From Perkinsus olseni (lineage: Eukaryota > Perkinsozoa > Perkinsida > Perkinsidae): a stretch of 64,000 nt of DNA. The first letter of the stretch is position 1. Each line of letters starts with the position of its first letter. Under the pieces are notes generated by a model. It saw only the letters and a list, made by a program, of their open reading frames with translations. It searched no databases and was not told the origin of the DNA. Made by a program: the position numbers and the translations under genes. Shown here one piece after another: positions 56,171-64,000 of the stretch. Location: assembly GCA_013115135.1 (NCBI GenBank), contig JABANP010000113.1, forward strand, positions 62,001-126,000, given 5' to 3'.

Positions 56171-56581
56171 CCGGTTTTTCGACTCGTGCACTGTCACCTG
56201 GGCGAGTACGGAACTGCAATTCAAGGAGGTTTATTCTTATGCTTCCCAGGATATAACCTCCAAGTTTCAGGGCCTAACTCTTCATAGTTAGTGAGAACTC
56301 GAAAAGTCGTGAAAAATTTTCTCCACAAATTCTTAGCATACACGGCTTAAAAACTGCGCCTGAAAATACCAACTTTTACTCGGCAACTATGTCTACAACT
56401 TTGCATCTGATCTAATGCGGTACACCAGTGGAGAGAGCGTCTTTCAAAAAGCTATCACCCCATGTTTCGTCTCAATAGACCCTGAAACTTGGAGGTTATA
56501 TCCTGGGAAGCATAAGAATAAACCTCCTTGAGTTGCAGTTCCGTACTCGTCCAGGTGACAGTGCACGAGTCGAAAAACTGG
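56171..56581. repeat. 102-bp inverted repeat with about 207-nt spacer
   Basis: Arms 56171-56272 and 56480-56581 are near-perfect inverted copies (CAAGGAGGTTTATTCTTATG within). The spacer and the right flank each hold a copy of CCACAAATTCTTAGCATA. No terminal duplication or transposase is visible. It could be a foldback element or a large inverted duplication. Confidence 0.85.
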
Positions 56582-56685
56582 ATATGCTAAGAATTTGTGG
56601 AGGGGTGTATAACTGCTCTCAACTGTGAGGCTGAACAGAGTCACTCTGAGATGTGACAGTCGTAGTGTCGTGGCTTGGATAACTC

Positions 56686-56730
56686 GCCACCAGGAACGCC
56701 ATTGGAGCCTCCAATGGCGTTCCTGGTGGC
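56686..56730. repeat. 21-bp-arm perfect palindrome, 3-nt centre
   Basis: Arms 56686-56706 and 56710-56730 (GCCACCAGGAACGCCATTGG...) around GCC. Followed directly by GTGAACCGTGACTGAGACCG with a further short repeat of GTGAACCG. Confidence 0.95.
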
Positions 56731-57159
56731 GTGAACCGTGACTGAGACCGTGAACCGCCCTCCAATTTGGAGTTCGGGTCACATTGCACACGATTCCTGT
56801 GACAAGGGAAGGAAGGCTGCACCGTGCAGCCTGCACGGCTAGGTTATGCATATCTGCCAGATCTATTGCCTGTTGCTGATGACGCAATGCCACCTGAAAG
56901 CGGTAGCTCGGCGACACTACGGGATGATCGAGGACCCTAGCAAGGTCACCCTACTGAGCAGAGGAGCAGACGAGAGGCTCCGAGGCTCAGTATGTGCGCG
57001 GCCCAAGTATGAGGAAACGCAACATACGAGATTGACGAGTTCTCTGAAGATTGTGTATGATACACAGTGTATCGCGTTTCTCCATCATGGAGACTCAATT
57101 ATCAGCCCCAATTTATCTGGCAAATTGAGCGATATAACACAATCAACCTTACCAGTAGA

Positions 57160-58604
57160 TCAATCTTCAACGTTACTTTCACACATGGCTTCTAAAGACA
57201 CTCCATAAGGCCGAGAATGACGAACATTCGCACAGGAAGAAAGGATGTTGGTCTCTTCTCCTCCTTTCAAGCCGTGAATGAATGCTCCGGCTTGCTCCTT
57301 CGTCGTGAACCACGTATCAATTCTATTTGAAGTCAGTATATGCGAGTTATACCTATTGCAAGCATTGCGAGACCAGCGAAGTTGCAATCCAGAAATTCTG
57401 GATTGAGGACTAGAATACTACGGTTGTGTAAAAATGATATGCTTCCCGTACTGCGGAGGAGGGAATGTACCTGATGGCTCGACAGTGATGAACTCGCAGA
57501 CTCTGCTGAATAGCAGAGTCACCGCAAGAGAGAAGCTGCCTCCTAAATTAGGAGTCGTAATGCACCGTTACATACAGGCTTCATGTGGTCGATCATCGAT
57601 AAACGCATCTGCCTGGAATCTACTCCAGTCTGGAACTACCGCTACAGGCACCGGTCTATCGAGGTCACCTGAGCGGATACGATATAGATGTTCGCCGAAA
57701 CTGCACTCACCCAAGTGCTTAACGGACCACCGCCGCATTTCACTGATAAAGCGTCTGAACCCGACTAGGGCGTCTCGCTTGGAGAATTCCCATAGCCGAG
57801 TACCCAATACGACCTACAAGGGGGGCCGATACTACGGGATTGCTCACTGCGCAGCCTCAGTCACGCAATCAGCTAGCTCACTTTGACTCCAGGGACATTC
57901 ACTAGGCAGCGAACACCTTGCAAAGCGTCTTCGAAGGCAGGGACGGACTCAAAAAATCTGAGATTATAACTGCCGGCTACGAGGAAAGCTCGTGCTGAAC
58001 TTTCACCCGGGTCTATTGACCAACTTCCGGACACATCTACCATATTCGCGACTAACTCTCTTGTACTGAGGCAATGAACTCGGAGCCTTCCGATGATTCT
58101 CGCCGAGTTACCTGCTCGATATGCCCATTCAAAGATCGACCACGTAGTGGGATGGTCGGTAAGCCGACACCTAAGGAGAGCAAGCCTTCTTGTTGCATCA
58201 CAACAGCACGCGGATCACTGCCAGTGATTCACTGGTAGTATCCTACTATCATCATAGTAGTTGCTACTAACTCAGCTACCGAAATGAAGCACTACTGAGT
58301 CAGTAGTACTACCCTGGCTGGACAGTAGGTAAAGCTAGGTAGAGCTTAAAGCTCCAAGCACTGCTACTTAGTAAAAGTACATCAGGCGCTCCACGCAATA
58401 CCGTGGACAGGCGCTATAGAAACGGCAGGGTGGCCGACTCTGAGTCGGCGCACTATCAAGGTAATCTTTAACAGGACCCGATCTCGAGTTGCGGTTGTGC
58501 TCACCCTCAGCTCTGTATCCCACTGCTCGCCCATAATCCATCAGGACGCGGTTCATGTCTATCAGGAGAACGAAAGAATTAGACGCCGGAGGTATGAATC
58601 CCAT
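57160..58604 (-). CDS. hypothetical multi-exon gene, interrupted by palindromes
   Basis: Right to left, coding-like pieces: MGFIPPASNSFVLLIDMNRV (58604 on), ELVANMVDVSGSWSIDPGES and SYNLRFFESVPAFEDALQG (about 58050-57890), EFSKRDALVGFRRFISEMRR and VAVVPDWSRFQADAFIDD (about 57790-57600), and IDTWFTTKEQAGAFIHGLKGG (about 57330-57260). Composition is protein-like and the pieces lie in order. Palindromes at 57386, 57499, 57540, 58215 and 58291 fall between or in the pieces. Not recognised. May be a decayed gene. Confidence 0.35.
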
Positions 58605-59116
58605 ACGTTGAATGAATCCTGTGAGCTAGCATCATCCAGTACCCGTATGCTGCTCCCCTAGAGAGTCTTAGCCTGGTGCCCGACCAGGGCATATCATCAC
58701 AATGATAGAGCTACACTGGACCCCTATTCCCCGTAGATTGCCGACTTCCATTAACAACTTATTCCCACCGGAGACCGTCTGATGATAGTTCGCGATTATC
58801 GAAGTTTGTTACACGTGGAATCGTCAGACAGAGCGAATAAGTTTCACAAGGTTTCATGAGAAGTCGTGTTTCGGCAGATTAACGGAATGAGGCACGCTAT
58901 TTATCGGATACATTTTTCCCTACGCGGCGCAAACCGATGACTAATCGGTAAATATATCGACATTGAAGATATACCATCGTCGATATGGTACGAACACACG
59001 ATGTACCAGTCCACGTCCTAGTAGCAACATGAAGATTGTAAATTTCGATTATTAATAGACGACCCGCCCCAAGAGACGGGTAGCCGGGAGGTTACAAACT
59101 TTCATGTAAACTGCAC
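58605..59116. other. noncoding flank of the LTR element
   Basis: No supported gene. A short AT-rich inverted motif lies around 58950-59005 (ATATCGACATTGAAGATAT and nearby GATATGG). Confidence 0.4.
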
Positions 59117-59121
59117 GAAAA

Positions 59122-59450
59122 TGTAGACCTTTGGAAATGCCCTTAGGTCCACTTGCTCTCTTGCTTTCTTGGATCGCTTGACACTCCTCAACTCGGTCTG
59201 AACTTGGTCTGAAGTAGACAAGTGCTCCATGGAATGACCTTTGGCTCGCCGGTAGCGTGATCGAAATTGGTGTCACGTCACCTTCCGTACGTCACGCATT
59301 CTAGTCGCCAAGTGCATCGCTTTGCATCCCGTTCATTCCTTTGGTGGAACTGTTCTAACCTTACGACCTTTGACCAGGACGTAAGCGTTGAGTTGACTAG
59401 TGAAGCAACGATCTTGGTCACTTGTAGTCTTGCTCACTCGACAGACTACA
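59122..59450 (+). repeat. 5' LTR
   Basis: 329 bp, TGTAG...CTACA ends. Contains the palindrome-like GTACGTCAC and no obvious TATA box. Confidence 0.92.
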
Positions 59451-59454
59451 TTTC

Positions 59455-59463
59455 TGGTAGCAG
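59455..59463 (+). promoter_or_regulatory. primer-binding site (tRNA-iMet-like)
   Basis: TGGTAGCAG, four bases after the 5' LTR, is the complement of the CTGCTACCA end of eukaryotic initiator tRNA-Met. Confidence 0.75.
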
Positions 59464-59555
59464 CTCCTTGTTTGCTATCACTACAACTACGTTCCCCACA
59501 AGCTCGGTTACCCCCTACCAGTGGATAAGACCTTCCCCTACGTGCCTGGTTCCTG

Positions 59556-59783
59556 ATGGCTTCTCCTCGTAACGACCTTGGTATCGAGAAGAAGGACCTT
59601 ACGGTCATCGAGGAGCAAGCAAGGGCAGATGCGACGGCTACTGGTATGGACGAGAACTCTACCCAGTATCACACCCGCCTGGCCGTGGAACATGCAAGAG
59701 ACTACGATACTGATCTGTTCACTATTGTCCGGAAGGTCCCCGACGCCGACCTTCATTTCTTTTCTGAGTGCTACTGGTGCTAG
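59556..59783 (+). CDS. small ORF of the LTR element, gag-like at most
   Basis: 75 codons beginning MASPRNDLGIEKKDLTVIEE, acidic and helical; no zinc knuckle. The next frames (for example 60214-60540) look coding in part but are not joined. An 8-bp-arm single-base-centre palindrome (59799-59815) lies just after the stop. Confidence 0.4.
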   Translation: MASPRNDLGIEKKDLTVIEEQARADATATGMDENSTQYHTRLAVEHARDYDTDLFTIVRKVPDADLHFFSECYWC

Positions 59784-60810
59784 AAAATTTCTAGTAGAAA
59801 TGCTAGCCTAGCATTCCCTATGTGGTGACTTCTGCCTTCCTGGTTAAGGTTTGGTTCGTCGACTTGCACTATCCGCGCTGTTGGAGACCTTTGTTGCTCG
59901 GCTAACACACCACGTCCCAGCTAAGATGGATGCTGGTTGGCCTCTACTACTCTGTCTGGTCTCGCCGACGCGACCTTAGAAGTGGTTCACCCTGATCCTG
60001 GTTTATCGTCAAATCATCAATGCTGATCGTCTACTCATCACCGTGGTACAACCTGACCGTCTACCGGAAGATGATGGTTCTGTTGCTATATGGTTATGCT
60101 GCTATGTTGACACCTGTAACCGGCTCCGATCTCTTTGGGTTGAAGAGGTAGGAGAGAAGAGAAGAAGGCACTGTCTCGACTGAGAACGTAATTCAGAACG
60201 GCAGGAATTTTTCTTGGGTGTGCACTATACTGCTGATGACCTTTTTCGAGATTCCTTGGATGAAGATGATGACCTTCGGATGACTTTGACTTCGACTATT
60301 TCGACTTGTTATTGGTACGAGTTCCTCCACATGAGCTTACCACTGATGTCCCTGCTGTGGGCTGGGTCTTCTCGACCCTGGCTCGAGATTGTTCTCGACG
60401 GCAACCCCGACTTCTTTTTCTGGGGTTTGACCCCCTGTTCTTTGAGTCTGGAGAGCTCAAGAAAAGGTAAGGTAACCCTGATTACTTATGCTGAATTTCG
60501 CAAGACCTTGGTGAATTCCAACTTCGATCCTAGGCCCTAACTTGGTATTCTACCTCGGATTCACTCTTTCTGTTTCGTTGTTCTTTGTTTTTCTCTTGGA
60601 TATGTTGTCTTACTGACTCTGCAGATATCCTGGATGGTACACTTCTTGTATGGTTTGACTTCCATAGACTGTACCATGTGCATTGCTGGCACTCTGTTTA
60701 CTTAACCCCGTTAGCGTTGATGCTCCGGTGGGAGTACCTTCCGCTTTGGTTCCCGTTCTTTCTGTTTTTCCCTGGTTTGGCTGCCTGGTTGAGGAAACGG
60801 TGTCAAGCTA

Positions 60811-60820
60811 GGCGGGGAGG
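60811..60820 (+). promoter_or_regulatory. polypurine tract
   Basis: GGCGGGGAGG two bases before the 3' LTR; the usual site of plus-strand priming. Confidence 0.65.
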
Positions 60821-60822
60821 TA

Positions 60823-61151
60823 TGTAGACCTTTGGAAATGCCCTTAGGTCCACTTGCTCTCTTGCTTTCTTGGATCGCTTGACACTCCTCAACTCGGTCT
60901 GAACTTGGTCTGAAGTAGACAAGTGCTCCATGGAATGACCTTTGGCTCGCCGGTAGCGTGATCGAAATTGGTGTCACGTCACCTTCCGTACGTCACGCAT
61001 TCTAGTCGCCAAGTGCATCGCTTTGCATCCCGTTCATTCCTTTGGTGGAACTGTTCTAACCTTACGACCTTTGACCAGGACGTAAGCGTTGAGTTGACTA
61101 GTGAAGCAACGATCTTGGTCACTTGTAGTCTTGCTCACTCGACAGACTACA
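60823..61151 (+). repeat. 3' LTR
   Basis: 329 bp, no difference from the 5' LTR seen by eye. Ends CTACA followed by the target duplication GAAAA. Confidence 0.92.
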
Positions 61152-61317
61152 GAAAAAAGGGATGAGGAAACCTAAGATTTGCAAGGCTGCACCCCACGCC
61201 AGAAAGGGGCTAGCGGTTGGGAGGTAGGCTTCGAATGAGGAAGGGAGCCCCCTAGGTGGATACGCGACATGATGTCGTCGGGGGGGTGGCCGGGTCCGGG
61301 TAGCCAGACTGCGTCTT

Positions 61318-61905
61318 ATAAAAGACGTGAATCCCAAAAAGGGTGTCCAGGACAATGCGAGCATTCGAAGCAGCCCTCGACTCATGGGAGCCGACATTGT
61401 ACTCTTTGCTGGTGGGTTTTCGTATAATCAGGGCAAGGCCGTCTTATTCAAACGCGTACTAGAGAAAATTGTAAAGAGGGGTATCCTACTCCTTACGGCC
61501 GCTTCCAACACTGACGATGAGGATGACATGGAAGAGTTGATCTTGACGTGCTCCCTAGCCCACGGTATCCCGGGAGTGCTCTGCATCGCGGCAACCACTG
61601 CGAGTGATCCTTCCGTCGTCTCGCACAGCAGCTCGAAGCGTGCTAGTTTTGGAGCGCCCGGCACGGATGTCTGGGTCCCAACACCGAGCCGTAACGCAGA
61701 CAAGGGGGTATATGACAAATGCAAGGGCTCATCGGCTGCCTCAGCAGCTGTTGGTGGTATCGTCGCTGTGATGAAGAGTTTCAAGAATTTCAAACCGAGG
61801 GACGCCAAGAGGATACTTCTCAACTCTACTGAGGGCAGAGCCAGAACGAAGAATGGAGCCGAGATGCTGTATGGAGTACTCCGACCCGACCTTGCAGTCA
61901 GTTAA
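61318..61905 (+). pseudogene. subtilisin-like protease fragment, C-terminal half
   Basis: Aligns to residues of about 267-466 of the protease at 40794-42194. Keeps the oxyanion Asn (TAASNTDD) and Ser (GSSAASAAVGG) but lacks the signal peptide, propeptide, Asp and His segments. Upstream of it (61157-61317) there is no coding match. Its C-terminus (GAEMLYGVLRPDLAVS) appears to be the original one, unlike the frameshifted tail of copy 1. The LTR element lies 160 bp upstream, but its exact target duplication shows the insertion did not itself cause the truncation. Confidence 0.8.
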
Positions 61906-62239
61906 GCAATAGCCGAAGCTCGGTGGGGGTTGGCAACCCAGATAATATTAAGCACGGTATCATATTCAAGGTTTCAGCATGACTCGGACCCAATCGTAAA
62001 ATACGGTATTTTGCCAGGCAAAGGTCGGCAGTAATCCGATAATGTAGCTGCTGGTAGACCGTTCATGGCCATCAGTTTGCCTGTCTGATGGTGGTCCGCG
62101 GCCTGCTTTCTTAAACCAATCATCTTGCCGCCGATAGCATCACTTATTGGGATACTGCCTTGTGTGAGGCCTACATGGACGACTGCGCTTACCAGCTTGT
62201 TTTGTTGTTGTCACGATGTTATGGCCTCGGGGTGAGGTT

Positions 62240-63960
62240 TTCGACCATGCCACCGTCCATACTGCAGTCCGTTGGAGCGTTCGAGATGTAATGGAGTTTT
62301 TAAAGGGCCTCAAGTAAGACCTAGGGTAGGGACTCGATCGTTGTTCATCTCCGAGCGCAGGAAGTCGATTCCCGGCACGGCAGTACTACGGACACGGTTC
62401 CTGGACTACTGTGCGGATCCTGGCGAACATACACCCCATCTTACCCAGGCGGAGGCGTTCGCGTAGGGACCACCATCTGGGGGGGCAGCCAATGGAATCA
62501 TTACGGTTGCCGTTCTCGATGTAGATACTGGACGGTATTCTCGAATATCAATCGAGCCGTCTTCCCCTCCTCTTCCGGCAGCAGCAGCAGTGCTTCGGTG
62601 AAAACCTCGGCGTCATTGGGTGATGCTAATGACTGGTGTGATATACGCGTTCTCGGAGTACTACTCTTTCTACAGGTAGTGGAGGTGTAGTCGAGGCTGA
62701 ATCGTTACCATCGCTCGTAAGATATTCGGTGGGAGCAGTTTGCTCATTGCCTTGAATGGTAGGAATGAAACGTGAAATCTTTCCTAGGGGAGGAGATGGC
62801 CTACTGGCCCGTCTGGAGGACCTGGGGTGATCAGGAGCGTGTCGTCGCAGTCCATGCGCGAGAGTGATGCGTTCAGTTTTTGCCAAGCCCCAAGCTACTC
62901 TCTGCGCAAACTGAACTGAACTCCGCTGAATTGATCTTATCCCTGGTGGAATGTCTAGGCTCAGTATTAGATTCGCAGTCGTCTAGCAAACAGAGTGGAC
63001 ACAGACACGGTCGTTCCTCGGTCCTTCGAAGCCTCCCTCAGATCCTACCGTATTCTCGTAACCTTAGACAGGAGTCATTCAGAAGAGGGACAGCAGCAGG
63101 GGAATCCTGGGTCCAGGCCCTCCCGGACGGTAGTACTCGGGGCAGTGAGGATCCTCTACTGGGATGAGCACATAATGGTGACACGCACACGTCACCCTGA
63201 AAGTTTCACGCCCACTCACCGGCCACTGCCCATCGTCGTAATGCGTTATGACCCCGTCTGGTGTCTACTAGGGTGGTCGATCTAGCCGCATGTGCTTCCT
63301 TTCAGCGTCAACGGCCGCCCATTCGCCCCGTTCCCAGTCCCAGGTAGTAGTAATAGCATCAGCATGACCTTCGAGGTCCCCTGTATCGGATTCTCTCAGC
63401 AATCTCCTCGAGCATCGATGGTTATGTCATCGCAGATCAGTGGTGGGCGAATTGGACGGGATAACCAGCAGGCCGTTGGGTTTATAAGGTGATGCTGGGA
63501 AAGGACCTGACCGTCACTGACGGTCCGTCAGCCTCGCCGTAGAAAATAGTCATTTCATGCGAGAATTTTTCGCAGCGTAATCTCAACCCAGTTACTATTC
63601 AATGAATCGGGTTTGGTTCTCAGGACACATTGCGCCAGTCTGTTGCGGATAGTATGCCAATGTTTTGAGGACCCCAGTGGAGCATCATCCCCAACATCGT
63701 CCCCTCCCAAGAAGGAAGTCAAGGTTGATAAGGTCTCATCGGAGGCAATGGACAAGCTGGGGTGCGATCCGAGGTCCTCTCGCTCAGTGCGTCGAGCTGG
63801 TGGCTTCCCTCCTTCAGGATCCTTATTGCTGGTGGCCCATCATTTGGGTCGCCCTGCAAGACCCTTCACGAGGCCGTGTTCGCGCTGAGCGGCGCTTCAT
63901 CACTGCGGAGTCGTATCTCCAGTAGCCCTAGTATTGCCTTTGAGAAACTACAGGTAGGGT
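62240..63960 (+). CDS. gene of unknown function downstream of subtilisin fragment, copy 2
   Basis: Same exons as copy 1: the SAM-like WSVRDVMEFLKGLK (62270-62310), SAELILSLVECLGSVLDSQS (open further than in copy 1), RILVTLDRSHSEEGQQQGN and VRILYWDEHIMVTRTRHP (one frame, 62995-63285), VPCIGFSQQSP (63380-63490), and a final segment with PPKKEVKVDKVSSEAMDKL (63700-63760) unique to this copy. A 4-nt length difference near 62480 breaks the Gly-rich exon. A GTAGGG donor follows at 63952. Confidence 0.4.
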
Positions 63961-64000
63961 AGGGTCGTGCTAACTGATGGCCGTTGTGACGTCCTCGTTA

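Larger units (their letters stand above)
55214..57159. other. repeat-rich noncoding region
   Basis: Contains the minisatellite at 55745-56160, the large inverted repeat at 56171-56581 and the 21-bp-arm palindrome at 56686-56730. Remaining frames have no motifs. Confidence 0.5.
44250..58450. repeat. tract of short perfect palindromes with single-base centres
   Basis: At least 38 palindromes with arms of 7 bp or more around a single base lie here, for example 44250-44266, 45347-45369, 45368-45384, 46198-46236, 46592-46608, 47744-47764, 47830-47854, 48265-48287, 48744-48760, 49172-49188, 49239-49255, 52213-52229, 52311-52327, 53469-53485, 54605-54621, 57386-57404, 58215-58236 and 58291-58307. 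A random sequence of this length would give about one with 7-bp arms. Arm sequences are unrelated, so they do not form a repeat family. Others have 3-nt centres (48-57 kb) or longer loops. They interrupt retroelement frames. Confidence 0.9.
59117..61156 (+). mobile_element. complete short LTR retroelement, non-autonomous
   Basis: Two 329-bp LTRs (59122-59450 and 60823-61151) that look identical by eye, each TGTAG...CTACA, are flanked by the 5-bp target duplication GAAAA (59117-59121 and 61152-61156). Internal part 1372 bp. There is a primer-binding site matching the 3' end of initiator tRNA-Met and a G-rich polypurine tract. No protease, RT or integrase; it must depend on another element. The insertion is recent given LTR identity. 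Confidence 0.92.
61318..63965 (+). repeat. segmental duplication, copy 2
   Basis: Collinear with 41580-44235, same orientation, about 20 kb apart. Has extra bases at about 62475-62495 (GGGGGGG region), a block of about 155 bp at 63673-63827 absent from copy 1, and a 14-nt palindrome-forming insertion at 63517-63530. Confidence 0.9.

Noticed and set aside
44250..58450. CRISPR array or family of hairpin transposons
   Set aside because: Arms and spacers are all different and irregularly placed; no shared repeat and no cas genes in a eukaryotic context.

Overview
This window looks like nuclear DNA of an intron-rich unicellular eukaryote. The best guess is an alveolate of the Perkinsus type. Reasons: GT-AG introns of about 45-115 nt in nearly every gene, a tRNA gene inside an intron, RAP-domain and SCY1-like proteins, a duplicated subtilisin-like secreted protease, and small secreted proteins in tandem. 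No bacterial operon signals are present. The genus is inference; no ribosomal marker is in the window. Exon joins were worked out by hand from reading frame, splice sites and family motifs.

Layout. 0.5-12 kb (+): a noncanonical poly(A) polymerase/TUTase-type gene (17 exons), a Ser/Pro-rich gene, a NADPH oxidase/ferric reductase-type gene with a 1.67-kb intron holding tRNA-Pro-like sequences, and a secreted protein gene with an antisense tRNA-Thr inside an intron. 12-40 kb is mostly minus strand: two tandem secreted paralogues, a short coiled-coil gene, a long RAP-domain gene, a membrane RING-H2 protein, a reverse-transcriptase relic, SCYL1-like pseudokinase and HEAT parts, an SNAPC3-like gene, an unknown gene, a sugar-nucleotide epimerase/dehydratase and a STELLO-like glycosyltransferase. 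40.8-44.2 kb (+): subtilisin-like protease and downstream exons, duplicated in part at 61.3-64.0 kb.

44.2-58.5 kb is different. It holds two parts of LINE-type retroelements, a 305-aa AT-hook ORF, degenerate minisatellites, a 102-bp inverted repeat, and at least 38 short perfect palindromes (arms 7-19 bp) with a single-base centre, plus others with 3-17-nt centres. Their arms are unrelated in sequence, so this is not one repeat family. One such palindrome in the 61-64 kb copy is exactly a 14-nt insertion relative to the 42-44 kb copy, and another pair splits the LINE endonuclease motif. I read this as a tract of in-situ micro-inverted duplications (template-switch-like), and it is the most unusual feature here. 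At 59.1-61.2 kb sits a complete short LTR retroelement (329-bp LTRs, tRNA-iMet-like PBS, PPT, 5-bp target duplication) without pol genes.

Two further patterns cross gene borders in the first 21 kb: a 12-mer, GCGGAGCGAAGC, found (exact or with one change) nine times and always inside introns, and tRNA or tRNA-like sequences found repeatedly inside introns, often a few bases from a splice site.
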